This document shows, in pieces, positions 19,422 through 32,600 of a DNA stretch of 64,000 bases. Positions within the stretch are counted from its first letter, which is position 1, and every line of letters begins with the position of its first letter. The stretch covers positions 443,812 through 507,811 of the forward strand of contig NC_087080.1 of assembly GCF_026151205.1 (NCBI RefSeq). The letters run 5' to 3'. The DNA comes from Bolinopsis microptera. Its lineage: Eukaryota; Ctenophora; Tentaculata; Lobata; Bolinopsidae. Below the pieces are notes generated by a model that had not been told where the DNA came from, searched no databases, and saw only the letters and a program-made list of their open reading frames with translations. Made by a program: the position numbers and the translations under genes.

Positions 19422-22400
19422 GGCACTATCCGTCGCGGAGTCGAGTCCGCGGCGGAGCCGCCGGACTCCGAGCGGACTCCGAGCGGACTCCGGCGGAGCC
19501 GCCGGACTCCGAGCGGACTCCGGCGGTGCTCCGCCAAAATGTATTTACAGTGGACTCGAGTACATTTTGGCGGACTCCGAGCGGAGCCGAGCGGACTCCG
19601 AGCGGACTTTAAAGTCCGCCGCGGAATCCGAGCGGCTCCGCGGCGGCTCGGCGGAGTGTCCGCCGCGGACTAAGCCACTAGGCGGACTCCGGTCCGCCGC
19701 GGACTCCGGCGGAGTGCTTGGCGGACTCCGCCGGACCTCTCCGCCAGACTTGAATCCGGCGGAGTCCGGCGGAGCTTGGCGGACTCCGCCAGCTCGGCGG
19801 ACTCCGCTCGGAGTCCGCCGGACTCCAACAGAGTCCACTGACTTCCGACCTCCGTCTTCCGACCCTCGGCTAAATTTGTCACGTGACATACAACATAGCA
19901 TTTTGCAATATTGTGGTCAGATGAAAAGGTCGCTAGTGATAAACTTTAACCATTACCCTCACAATGTCAATAGTGTACAACTCTAGTCCTAACTTTGACC
20001 CTATATTGTATAAACGTTGACCCTAACCCTCCACCAAACCGTCCGCAGCGAAATATCAATGTCATTGACTGGTCACGTGACCAACACAATTTTTGTCATA
20101 TTATCTCATATGGGGAAGCGTTTTTAGTTTTACATTTTACCCTACACGTTGCATGTGGCGTCATTCGGCCGGATCCCAGCAAGCAAAAATACGTTGACCA
20201 TCACAGGACGACGCCAGCCAGCACTCTCTACGCTCTTCGAGCTCCGATCGTCCTGTGACGAAGTAAGGACGAAGCCTGAGGTCCTCAGGTAACATCGACC
20301 ACCGATTGAAAATTCAAAGATTTTTTGACATAAAGGTCAAATGTAAAGCTAAAATCTTGATGCTGATTGATTGACGACGTCAATTTTTGAGCACAGCGCG
20401 AGCGCATGCGGAAAAGGACCGCGTAGCTAGTCAAGATGTTGATAAATATTTGGCTTGTGGCGCGATGTGTTGCTCTAACTCCCAGAAAACCTTACCGCCT
20501 GCTGGGCTTGCTAGAGGTGATAGATTTTCAACAGCACGTTTGGCGTCGCGCGTCACATCGAGTTTACCTTTCACACGCTGCATTTAGTTTAGTAGTCATG
20601 ACAACGACATGACTTTGCAAAGTTTAAAAGCTGCAATCTTCAATTTAGCCAAATATCAAACTTTTCGGTTTAATTCAGAATCTAAGTTGTCCCCAATTGT
20701 GCTCCTGGGGAGCCTCCTTTAAATTTACGAGACGGACATTTTGTTGAAAACCGGAAGGTTCTATCTATTTTACTTTTGGAGATATTGCCCGGCCGGTAGG
20801 GTTTGCTGGGCTATAGCCCTCTCGCTTGCAGTAGGGCGCGACCGCCGGAAATGACTTGTGGAACAAGCGCGCCCGCAGCGGCGCGAAAGCACCTGGTTAG
20901 CTAAATGAACGCGATGTGCCTTGCATTCTAGGATGAAATCCTACTAGCTGACGCCACTCGCAGCTGTGATGTTCGCTGTACGTCAGCGATCGAAATTTAT
21001 ACGCGTATCACCCGTTAAGATGTGCCACCCGACGCGCCACGCAATTTTTCTCGTTGCTCGTCGCACGTCGACGAACAACGAAGCTCGTTGCGACGCGCAA
21101 TGAGCTGCCAGGCTAGGACATCGTCCTGGTCCAAAAATTTAATGAGGGCGCCGACTTCCACTCTGGCTAGGTTTCTTCTGGCAAAATTTGTTGGACCAGG
21201 ACGATGTCCTAGCCTGGCAGCTCATTGCGCGGCGCGTCGCAACGAGCTTCGTTGTTCGTCGACGTGCGACGAGCAACGAGAAAAATTGTGTGGCGCGTCG
21301 AGTGGCACATCTTAACGGGGGATACGCGTATAAATTTCGATCGCTGACGTACAGCGAGCAGCACAGCTGCGAATGGCGTCAGCTAGTAGGATTTCATCCT
21401 ACAAGGCACATCGCGTTTACCTAGCTAACCAGGTCATTTCCGCCTCCGGCAGTCGCGCGCTACTGCAAGCGAGAGGGCTATAGTTAGAGCAACACATCGC
21501 GCCACAAGCCAAATATTTATCAACATCTTGACTAGCTACGCGGTCCTTTTCCGCATGCGCTCGCGCTGTGCTCAAAAATTGACGTCGTCAATCAATCAGC
21601 ATCAAGATTTTAGTTTTACATTTGACCTTTATGTCAAAAAATCTTTGAATTTTCAATCGGTGGTCGATGTTACCTGAGGACCTCAGGCTTCGTCCTTACT
21701 TCGTCACAGGACGATCGGAGCTCGAAGAGCGTAGAGAGTGCTGGCTGGCGTCGTCCTGTGATGGTCGACGTATTTTTGCTTGCTAAAAACGCTTCCCCAT
21801 ATGAGATAATATGACAAAAATTGTTTTGGTCACGTGACCAGTCAATGACATTGATATTTCGCTGCGGACGGTTTGGTGGAGGGTTAGGGTCAACGTTTAT
21901 ACATTATAGGGTCAAAGTTAGGACTAGAGTTGTACACTATTGACATTGTGAGGGTAATGGTTAAAGTTTGTCACTAGCGACCTTTTCATCTGACCACAAT
22001 ATTGCAAAATGCTATGTTGTATGTCACGTGACAAATTTAGCCGAGGGTCGGAAGACGGAGGTCGGAAGTCAGTGGACTCTGTTGGAGTCCGGCGGACTCC
22101 GAGCGGAGTCCGCCGAGCTGGCGGAGTCCGCCAAGCTCCGCCGGACTCCGCCGGATTCAAGTCTGGCGGAGAGGTCCGGCGGAGTCCGCCAAGCACTCCG
22201 CCGGAGTCCGCGGCGGACCGGAGTCCACCTAGTGGCTTAGTCCGCGGCGGACACTCCGCCGAGCCGCCGCGGAGCCGCTCGGAGTCCGCGGCGGACTTTA
22301 AAGTCCGCTCGGAGTCCGCTCGGCTCCGCTCGGAGTCCGCCAAAATGTACTCGAGTCCACTGTAAATACATTTTGGCGGAGCACCGCCGGAGTCCGCTCG

Positions 22401-22488
22401 GAGTCCGGCGGCTCCGCCGGAGTCCGCTCGGAGTCCGCTCGGAGTCCGGCGGCTCCGCCGCGGACTCGACTCCGCGACGGATAGTGCC
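19422..22488. mobile_element. 3.07-kb foldback element with 8-bp target duplication
   Basis: The element starts GGCACTATCCGTCGCGG and ends with its exact reverse complement. CAAAAATA flanks it on both sides (19414-19421 and 22489-22496). The two arms pair over about 1.3 kb and leave a loop of about 58 bp (21134-21191). The outer 430 bp of each arm is GC-rich and built of GGCGGACTCCGAGCGG-like subrepeats. No transposase is present. The 8-bp duplication fits hAT- or P-like mobilisation, which is inference. Long open frames in the arms are mirror images and not genes. Confidence 0.93.
20481..20810. mobile_element. Nested 330-bp MITE-like insertion
   Basis: Present only in the left arm. The right arm gives the empty site, GCTCTAACTATAG read on the reverse strand. 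The insertion begins CCCAGAAAACCTTACCG and ends in the near-inverse CGGTAGGGTTTGCTGGG, so it has imperfect terminal inverted repeats of about 17 bp. A CT dinucleotide is duplicated at the ends. It has no coding capacity. Confidence 0.85.
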
Positions 22489-22496
22489 CAAAAATA

Positions 22497-23369
22497 AGGT
22501 TTACCGTAACTGTTGTTTTGTTGAGTAACATCTAGGTTAACTTGTTGATTGGTTACTATGGTTACTTTTGAAAGTAACTGTTTTGAGGGCAGGTGTGCAT
22601 GGTTACTATGATTACCGCTGTAGAGTGCGAACAAAGCTGCTATTTTGATAGCGCCCTTGCTGGCTCTAACAAAGCAGCACTGTATTATAGTGAGTTATCG
22701 TATCATCCTCACGTCAACCCTTTGTAACCATAGTAACCTTTGTGGGCAGAGAAGATTACACTACAACAAAATGTCTTGCAAATAGTATTGACACTAGTGG
22801 CTACAAGTGGTTACTATGGTTACTATGCACACTATCGCTCCGGCCTTGAAATGGTGCACGTTTATCTGCTGACGAGATTTATTTGCTTTTTGACGTCAGT
22901 ACGCTTAGTTATCACTTTCAGTAACCATAGTTACCACTGTCAGTAACCATAGTTACCACTGGTTTCATACAGTCATTTCTGTAATAACTAATAACACATT
23001 TTCTTTGCATTTCGATTTCTAGTTTTGTTGTAGGCCCTTTTCGTACTTTATCAGCCCGTTTAGTGCCAAGAAGATAAATATGTTTCTATGGTTACTGTGG
23101 TTACTATGGTAACTACATATTATTAAAGTACCAAAAGGATAGGTATGTTTGTTTCTGTTAGAGAAACTGTTCTTAACTGATATTCTGAATATACTACTAC
23201 TACTTCTAAATGGTTACTATGGTTATTATATGGTTACTGTGGTAACTATTCTGTGTTCTATAGTTCCCAACATAAGTTTAGAATTTACTTTAATTTTGTT
23301 AATCAAGTTTTTAAAATGGTAATGAATATTACTTATTATTTTAAAGATAAACAAGTAAACTCTACATTT
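22497..23369. other. Intergenic with dispersed GTTACTATGG motifs
   Basis: No gene recognised. Scattered GGTTACTATGGTTAC and GTAACCATAGTTAC motifs occur singly or in pairs. Confidence 0.6.
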
Positions 23370-25605
23370 GGCCTAAGGAACCATTACAACTCCTTATATG
23401 GGCAACAGGTGAGTGGTGACACAGAATCATACGAACCATTACAACTCTTTATATGGGCAACAGGTGACACAGACTCATACGAACCATTACAACTCTTTAT
23501 ATGGGCAACAGGTGACACAGACTCATAGGAACCATTACAACTACTTATATGGGCAACAGGTGACACAGGATCATAGGAACCATTACAACTCCTTATATGG
23601 GCAACAGGTGACACAGGATCATAGGAACCATTACAACTCCTTATATGGGCAACAAGTGACACAGGATCATAGGAACCATTACAACTCCTTATATGGGCAA
23701 CAGGTGACACAGGATCATAGGAACCATTACAACTCCTTATATGGGCAACAGGTAACACAGGATCATAGGAACCATTACAACTCCTTATATGGGCAACAGG
23801 TGACACAGAATCAAAGGAACCATTACAACTCCTTATATGGGCAACAGGTGACACAGGATCATAGGAACCATTACAACTCCTTATATGGGCAACAGGTGAC
23901 ACAGGATCATAGGAACCATTACAACTCCTTATATGGGCAACAGGTGACACAGGATCATAGGAACCATTACAACTCCTTATATGGGCAACAGGTGACACAG
24001 GATCATAGGAACCATTACAACTCCTTATATGGGCAACAGGTGACACAGGATCATAGGAACCATTACAACTCCTTATATGGGCAACAGGTGACACAGGATC
24101 ATAGGAACCATTACCACTCCTTATATGGGCAACATGTGACACAGGATCATAGGAAACATTACAACTCCTTATATGTTCAACAGGTGACACAGAATCATAG
24201 GAAACATTACAACTCCTTATATGGGCAACAGGTGACACAGGATCATAGGAACCATTACAACTCCTTATATGGGCAACAGGTGACACAGGATCATAGGAAA
24301 TATTACAACTCCTTATATGGGCAACATGTGACACAGAATCATAGGAACCATTACAACTCCTTATATGGGCAACAGGTGACACAGGATCATAGGAACCATC
24401 ACAACTCCTTATATGGGCAACAGGTGACACAGGATCATAGGAACCATTACAACTCCTTATATGGGCAACAGGTGACACAGGATCATAGGAACCATTACAA
24501 CTCCTTATATGGGCAACAGTAGACACAGGATCATAGGAACCATAACAACTCCTTATATGGACAACAGGTGACACAGGATCATAGGAACCATTACAACTCC
24601 TTATATGGGCAACATTGACACAGAATCATAGGAACCATTACAACTCCTTATATGGGCAACATTGACACAGAATCATAGGAACCATTACAACTCCTAATAT
24701 GGGCAACAGGTGACACAGGATCATAGGAACCATTACAACTCCTTATATGGGCAACAGGTGACACAGGATCATAGGAACCATTACAACTCCTTATATGGGC
24801 AACAGGTGACACAGAATCATAGGAACCATTACAACTCCTTATATGGGCAACAGGTGACACAGGATCATAGGAACCATTACAACTCCTTATATGGGCAACA
24901 GGTGACACAGGATCATAGGAAACATTACAACTCCTTATATGGGCAACAAGTGACACAGGATCATAGGAAACATTACAACTCCTTAAATGGGCAACAGGTG
25001 ACACAGGATCATAGAAAACATTACAACTCCTTATATGGGCAACAGGTGACACAGAATCATAGGAACCATTACAACTCCTTATATGGGCAACAGGTGACAC
25101 AGGATCATAGGAACCATTACAACTCCTTAAATGGGCAACAGGTGACACAGGATCATAGGAACCATTACAACTCCTTATATGGGCAACAGGTAACACAGGA
25201 TCATAGGAACCATTACAACTCCTTATATGGGCAACAGGTGACACAGGATCATAGGAACCATTACAACTCCTTATATGGGCAACAGGTGACACAGGATCAT
25301 AGGAACCATCACAACTCCTTATATGGGCAACAGGTGACACAGAATCATAGGAACCATTACAACTCCTTATATGGGCAACAGGTGACACAGGATCATAGGA
25401 ACCATTACAACTCCTTATATGGGCAACAGGTGACACAGGATCATAGGAACTATTACAACTCCTTATATGGGCAACAGGTGACACAGACTCATAGGAACCA
25501 TTACAATTCCTTATATGGGCAACAGGTGACACAGGATCATAGGAACCATTACAACTCCTTATATGGGCAACAGGTGACACAGAATCATAGGAACCATCAC
25601 AACCT
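23370..25605. repeat. 48-bp minisatellite with CArG boxes
   Basis: About 46 copies of a 48-bp unit: CAGGTGACACAGGATCATAG followed by GAACCATTACAACTCCTTAT and ATGGGCAA. Each unit holds CCTTATATGG and CAG/GTGACA. The unit is a multiple of three with no stops in some frames, which explains open frames of over 300 codons on both strands. Copies differ by a few substitutions (GATCAT/AATCAT, AACCATT/AAACATT). Confidence 0.96.
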
Positions 25606-25654
25606 TAGATTACGAGATTATTATTGAACATACGGCATAAAGATAGCTGCTACT

Positions 25655-26290
25655 AGCCATCGTTATGACATGGTTATGACATGGTTGTGACATGGTTGTG
25701 ACATGGTTATGACATGGCTATGACATGACCATGTCAAACTTGCCCCCCTCCCCCCCCCCTGGACGTGAGCAGCTAACTTGCCCCACTGGATGTGAGCAGG
25801 AACACAGAATAGTTACCACAGTAACCATATAATAACCATAGTAACCATGTAGAAGTAGTATATTCAGAATATCAGTTAATATGGAATGGTTATGACATGG
25901 TTATGACATGGCTATGACATGGTTATGACATGGTTATGACATGGTTATGACATGGTTATTGGTTATGACATTGTTATGACATGGTTATTGGTTATGACAT
26001 GGTTATGACATGGTTATTGGTTATGACATTGTTATGACATGGTTATTGGTTATGACATTGTTATGACATGGTTATGACATGGTTATGACATTGTTATGAC
26101 ATGGTTATTGGTTATGACATTGTTATGACATGGTTATGACATGGTTATGACAAGGTTATGACATGGTTATTGGTTATGACATTGTTATGACATGGTTATG
26201 ACATGGTTATGACAAGGTTATGACATGGTTATTGGTTATGACATTGTTATGACATGGTTATGACATTGTTATGACAAGGTTATGACATGG
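25655..26290. repeat. 11-bp GGTTATGACAT array
   Basis: Tandem GGTTATGACAT with a longer form containing GGTTATTGGTTATGACATTG. A unique segment with C-runs and GTAACCATAG motifs interrupts it at about 25725-25885. Confidence 0.9.
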
Positions 26291-27180
26291 ATGTGAGCAG
26301 GAAACTGCCCCCCCTGGATTTGCACAGGAAACTTGTCCCTCTGGATTTGCACAGGAAACTTGTCCCCCCTGGTCGTGAGCAGGAAACTTGCCCCCCCCCC
26401 TGGTTGTGAGCAGGAAACTTGCCCCCCCTGGTTGTGAGCAGGAAACTTGCCCCCCCCCCTGGTTGTGAGCAGGAAACCTGCCCCTCCCCCTGGTTGTGAG
26501 CAGGAAACTTGTCCCCCCTGGTCGTGAGCAGGAAACTTGCCCCCCCCCTGGTTGTGAGCAGGAAACTTGCCCCCCCTGGTTGTGAGCAGGAAACTTGCCC
26601 CCCCCCCTGGTTGTGAGCAGGAAACCTGCCCCTCCCCCCCTGGTTGTGAGCAGGAAACTTGCCCCCCCTGGTCGTGAGCAGGAAACTTGCCCCCTCCCTG
26701 GTTGTGAGCAGGAAACTTGCCCCCCCTGGTTGTGAGCAGGAAACTTGCCCCCCCCCCCCTGGTTGTGAGCAGGAAACCTGCCCCTCCCCCTGGTTGTGAG
26801 CAGGAAACTTGTCCCTCTGGATTTGAACAGGAATCTTGCCCCCCCTGGTTGTGAGCAGGAAACTTCCCCCCCCCCTGGTTGTGAGCAGGAAACTTGCCCC
26901 CCCCCCCCTGGTTGTGAGCATAATACTTGCCCCCCCCCCCCCCCTGGTTGTGAGCAGAATACTTGCCCCCCCCCCCCCTGGATGTGAGCAGGAAACTGCC
27001 CCCCCCCCCCCCCCTTGGTTGTGAGCATAATACTTGCCCCCCCCCCCCTGGTTGTGAGCATAATACTTGCCCCCCCCCCCCCCTGGATGTGAGCAGGAAA
27101 CTGCCCCCCCCCCCCCCCCCTTGGTTGTGAGCATAATACTTGCCCCCCCCCCCCCTGGTTGTGAGCAGAATACTTGCTGC
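26291..27180. repeat. ~31-bp minisatellite with variable C-runs
   Basis: Units of CTGGTTGTGAGCAGGAAACT plus TGC and a run of 6 to 19 C. About 29 copies. The variable C-run shifts frame between copies, so the Gly-rich open frames on the minus strand are artefacts of the repeat. C-run lengths are prone to sequencing error. Confidence 0.95.
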
Positions 27181-28140
27181 ATAATGATAAGACTCGTCAT
27201 GTAACACTTTATTAAAACTTTCTTCGTGCTAAAAATAGACACAGAGTTATTATTATCTTGCTTGTCATCCGTAAATCATGTAAATTGTTCTTAATTCAGT
27301 TTGATTTATTGGAGTACTAATCATATCTTTATTAAGTAGGTACTGATGATGAAAGAAATTATTTTACCAATATTATAAAGATTTGGAACTTTAACACTCA
27401 TCCGTTGTATGATATTGAGAAAAACAGCTGCAGTCACGTGACGCTGATTGCGGTAATAATCCCTGATTATAATTACTTTGCTTTACCTTGCTTTATCGTG
27501 TCGAGTGTGAAGTCAAATGCTTAGTGTCTGAGTGCAGTGAACGTACAATTAATATATAAAGGAGCATATTAAGCGCCACGTTTGCTTGACCCCTATGTTT
27601 ATTATTAGCCGAATTGAAAAGTTTTAAAATTTAATGATAGTAATTGCAGCAGTCTTATAGCAGTATTATTATTGTAATAGGTAAGTAATTAAGTAATCAA
27701 ATAATGAGAAAATGTTGCACCTAGACAGTAGAAACTTATTCTATCCCCGGCCCCCCTCCCCTTAAGAGATTTAAATATTCTTTTATTTTTAACTACTATT
27801 GTAGAAACTTATTCTCGGTGGATCAGGATTCGGGGTGAACCGATTACGCCTCAAATAATTAATTTCGTTTTTATAACCGAGAAAAACATTGTATCGCATG
27901 GTATGACGCCACGTGTAATGACGTCACACCACGTGGTATGACGGCACACCACGTGGTATGACGTGGCACATGGTATGCTGCCACATGAGGGGGAGGAGCT
28001 CTAGATGACTCTAGTAAAGGCCGGCTCCAAAATATATGGCCGACATATGTAATCTTATTTCAGCACTAGAGCAATAGTTAACTAGTTGCACTAGAGCAAT
28101 AGTTAACGTGAGTTCTGTTCTGATCAGTTTGCTCGTTTTG
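27181..28140. other. Intergenic unique sequence
   Basis: No gene recognised. GAAAAACAGCTGCAGTCACG at about 27419 continues TGACG and recurs at about 29458. CACGTGGTATGACG repeats occur near 27905-27970. Confidence 0.55.
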
Positions 28141-28144
28141 AAGT

Positions 28145-28315
28145 GATGTTTGTTGTAATGTTACGCCACTACAACAAACCAGTCGCGTAATGTTACGCCA
28201 CTGCAACAAACCAGTGGCATAACGTTACGCCACTGCAACAAACCAGTGGCGTAACGTTATGCCACTACAACAAACCAGTGGCGTAACGTTATGCCACTGG
28301 TTTGTTGTTTTATGC
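28145..28315. repeat. ~32-bp hairpin-forming repeat
   Basis: About five units of GTTACGCCACTG, CAACAAAC, CAGTGGCGTAAC. The 12-bp arms are perfect inverted repeats, so each unit could fold into a hairpin. Confidence 0.88.
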
Positions 28316-28379
28316 GGCAAGTCTTGTTCGGCCGCAAAAGCGTATAAGTCAGGTGATGATTTGGGGCGTGTATAATAAT

Positions 28380-29075
28380 ACGAGCTAGTGTAATACTGTA
28401 CTACTACTGTAATACTGTAGTACTACTGTAATACTGTAGTACTACTGTAATACTGTAGTACTACTGTAATACTGTAGTACTACTGTAATACTGTAGTACT
28501 ACTGTAATACTGTAGTACTACTGTAATACTGTAGTACTACTGTAATACTGTACTACTACTGTAATACTGTACTACTACTGTAATACTGTACTACTACTGT
28601 AATACTGTACTACTACTGTAATACTGTACTACTACTGTAATACTGTACTACTACTGTAATACTGTACTACTACTGTAATACTGTACTACTACTGTAATAC
28701 TGTACTACTACTGTAATACTGTACTACTACTGTAATACTGTACTACTACTGTAATACTGTAGTACTACTGTAATACTGTAGTACTACTGTAATACTGTAC
28801 TACTACTGTAATACTGTACTACTACTGTAATACTGTACTACTACTGTAATACTGTACTACTACTGTAATACTGTAGTACTACTGTAATACTGTAGTACTA
28901 CTGTAATACTGTACTACTACTGTAATACTGTACTACTACTGTAATACTGTACTACTACTGTAATACTGTAGTACTACTGTAATACTGTACTACTACTGTA
29001 ATACTGTACTACTACTGTAATACTGTACTACTACTGTAATACTGTAGTACTACTGTAATACTGTAGTACTACGAG
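28380..29075. repeat. 19-bp minisatellite
   Basis: About 36 copies of GTAATACTGTACTACTACT or the G-variant GTAATACTGTAGTACTACT. The variants are grouped in blocks, which suggests amplification of multi-unit segments. Confidence 0.95.
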
Positions 29076-29457
29076 CCCGTATTCGGAACGTGTGCAACAT
29101 TTATCTAGCAGAGTACGATAGATTACATAGATTTATAATTTATTTAAATTTATTTCTCGTTTTACCTAACATATTCATTTATTTAGCTAGCCTGATGGTA
29201 ATCAGAGAGAATTACTATTAATGTAATGTACTGCAAGCTGGTATCAAGTCCAGACGCCATCATTTCATTTCCATTACAATAACCCTGTGCAGTAGTTATT
29301 GAAAATGTCATCGTACTATAATATTAAGTGGAACTACTTTTCAGTTTTTAAGTTTTGATATTGAACTTAGTCCCGACTTAAGTTAAGCGTCCCCAGCTGC
29401 CCCAGTTACAACTCGTGCAGGTATTGTACTCCGACATGCCCAGAACTCCCTGTTTTT
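29076..29457. other. Intergenic unique sequence
   Basis: AT-rich sequence with no recognisable gene, leading into the CCAAT/E-box segment. Confidence 0.5.
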
Positions 29458-29640
29458 AGAAAAACAGCTGCAGTCACGTGACGGCTAGCCCTGCTCTGAT
29501 TGGCCGAGAGCCAGAGTCACGTGACAGGAGTCCTGGCCTCTGATTGGCTGTCGAGCGGGAAAGTTACGTGTGATTGGTGGGTGAGTAGGGGAGGTGGCGC
29601 GGAGCATCGCGGGGCTACATAATGTGATCTGGGGTTTGAA
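29458..29640 (+). promoter_or_regulatory. Promoter-like CCAAT / E-box cluster
   Basis: Three TGATTGG (inverted CCAAT) boxes at 29498, 29541 and 29571 and two TCACGTGA-type E-boxes at 29475 and 29518 lie within about 110 bp of GC-richer sequence without a TATA box. This resembles a housekeeping-type promoter. Neither direction leads to a recognised gene: to the right is the 44-bp array. Confidence 0.45.
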
Positions 29641-29696
29641 GTCCGGTAATGCTAATAGTAACTGGCTCATCACACGTTATTCGCTCTCTTAGTAGC

Positions 29697-32600
29697 TCGT
29701 ATTTATCTGCTGCTCACCTAGCACTACCGTTTCTAGTGCGAGTAGTGCAACTACTGCTCACCTAGCACTACCGTTTCTAGTGCGAGTAGTGCGACTACTG
29801 CTCACCTAGCACTACCGTTTCTAGTGCGAGTAGTGCGACTACTGCTCACCTAGCCTAGCACTACTGTTTCTAGTGCGACTACTGCTCACCTAGCACTACC
29901 GTGTCTAGTGCGACTACTGCTCACCTAGCACTACCGTTTCTAGTGCAAGTAGTGCGACTACTGCTCACCTAGCACTACCGTTTCTAGTGCAAGTAGTGCG
30001 ACTACTGCTCACCTAGCACTACCGTTTCTAGTGCGAGTAGTGCAACTACTGCTCACCTAGCACTACCGTTTCTAGTGCGAGTAGTGCGACTACTGCTCAC
30101 CTAGCCTAGCACTACTGTTTCTAGTGCGACTACTGCTCACCTAGCACTACCGTGTCTAGTGCGACTACTGCTCACCTAGCACTACCGTTTCTAGTGCAAG
30201 TAGTGCGACTACTGCTCACCTAGCACTACCGTTTCTAGTGTGAGTAGTGCGACTACTGCTCACCTAGCACTACCGTTTCTAGTGCGACTACTGCTCACCT
30301 AGCACTACCGTGTCTAGTGCGACTACTGCTCACCTAGCACTACCGTTTCTAGTGCGAGTAGTGCGACTACTGCTCACCTAGCACTACCGTTTCTAGTGCA
30401 AGTAGTGCGACTACTGCTCACCTAGCACTACCGTTTCTAGTGCGAGTAGTGCGACTACTGCTCACCTAGCACTACCGTTTCTAGTGCGACTACTGCTCAC
30501 CTAGCACTACCGTGTCTAGTGCGACTACTGCTCACCTAGCACTACCGTTTCTAGTGCGAGTAGTGCGACTACTGCTCACCTAGCACTACCGTTTCTAGTG
30601 CGAGTAGTGCGACTACTGCTCACCTAGCACTACCGTTTCTAGTGCGAGTAGTGCGACTACTGCTCACCTAGCACTACCGTTTCTAGTGCTCAACTAGCAC
30701 TACTGTTTCTAGTGCGAGTAGTGCTACTACTGCTCACCTAGCACTACCGTTTCTAGTGCGAGTAGTGCGACTACTGCTCACCTAGCACTACCGTTTCTAG
30801 TGCTCACCTAGCACTACCGTTTCTAGTGCGAGTAGTGCGACTACTGCTCACCTAGCACTACCGTTTCTAATGCGAGTAGTGCGACTACTGCTCACCTAGC
30901 ACTACCGTTTCTAGTGCGAGTAGTGCGACTACTGCTCACCTAGCCTAGCACTACTGTTTCTAGTGCGACTACTGCTCACCTAGCACTACCGTGTCTAGTG
31001 CGACTACTGCTCACCTAGCACTACCGTTTCTAGTGCAAGTAGTGCGACTACTGCTCACCTAGCACTACCGTTTCTAGTGCGAGTAGTGCGACTACTGCTC
31101 ACCTAGCACTACCGTTTCTAGTGCGACTACTGCTCACCTAGCACTACCGTGTCTAGTGCGACTACTGCTCACCTAGCACTACCGTTTCTAGTGCGAGTAG
31201 TGCGACTACTGCTCACCTAGCACTACCGTTTCTAGTGCGAGTAGTGCGACTACTGCTCACCTAGCACTACCGTTTCTAGTGCGAGTAGTGCGACTACTGC
31301 TCACCTAGCACTACCGTTTCTAGTGCGACTACTGCTCACCTAGCACTACCGTGTCTAGTGCGACTACTGCTCACCTAGCACTACCGTTTCTAGTGCGAGT
31401 AGTGCGACTACTGCTCACCTAGCACTACTGTTTCTAGTGTGAGTAGTGCGACTACTGCTCACCTAGCACTACCGTTTCTAGTGCGAGTAGTGCGACTACT
31501 GCTCACCTAGCACTACTGTTTCTAGTGCGAGTAGTGCGACTACTGCTCACCTAGCACTACCGTTTCTAGTGCGAGTAGTGCGACTACTGCTCACCTAGCA
31601 CTACCGTTTCTAGTGCGAGTAGTGCGACTACTGCTCACCTAGCAATACCGTTTCTAGTGTGAGTAATGCGACTACTGCTCACCTAGAACTACCGTTACTA
31701 GTGCAAGTAGTGCAACTACTGCTCACCTAGCACTACCGTTTCTAGTGCGAGTAGTGCGACTACTGCTCACCTAGCACTACCGTTTCTAGTGCGAGTAGTG
31801 CGACTACTGCTCACCTAGCACTACCGTTTCTAGTGCGAGTAGTGCGACTACTGCTCACCTAGCACTACCGTTTCTAGTGCGAGTAGTGCGACTACTGCTC
31901 ACCTAGCACTACCGTTTCTAGTGCGAGTAGTGCGACTACTGCTCACCTAGCACTACTGTTTCTAGTGCGAGTAGTGCGACTACTGCTCACCTAGCACTAC
32001 CGTTTCTAGTGCGAGTAGTGCGACTACTGCTCACCTAGCACTACCGTTTCTAGTGCGAGTAGTGCGACTACTGCTCACCTAGCAATACCGTTTCTAGTGT
32101 GAGTAATGCGACTACTGCTCACCTAGAACTACCGTTACTAGTGCAAGTAGTGCAACTACTGCTCACCTAGCACTACCGTTTCTAGTGCGAGTAGTGCGAC
32201 TACTGCTCACCTAGCACTACCGTTTCTAGTGCGAGTAGTGCGACTACTGCTCACCTAGCACTACCGTTTTTAGTGCGAGTAGTGCGACTACTGCTCACCT
32301 AGCACTACCGTTTCTAGTGCGAGTAGTGCGACTACTGCTCACCTAGCACTACCGTTTCTAGTGCGAGTAGAGCGACTACTGCTCACCTAGCACTACTGTT
32401 TCTAGTGCGAGTAGTGCGACTACTGCTCACCTAGCACTACTGTTTCTAGTGTGAGTAATGCGACTACTGCTCACCTAGAACTACCGTTACTAGTGCAAGT
32501 AGTGCGACTACTGCTCACCTAGCACTACCGTTTCTAGTGCGACTACTGCTCACATAGCACTACTGTTTCTAGCGCGAGTAGTGCGACTACTGCTCACCTA

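Noticed and set aside
19545-22634. Ser/Arg/Gly-rich proteins in both foldback arms
   Set aside because: Mirror-image translations of GC-rich subrepeats in the inverted arms, open in several frames.
23384-25627. 300-400-codon frames on both strands
   Set aside because: The 48-bp unit has no stop in these frames; both strands are equally open and no unique protein sequence is present.
26258-27242. Gly-rich frames of about 300 codons on the minus strand
   Set aside because: Repeat translation; all three minus-strand frames are open because the C-run varies in length.
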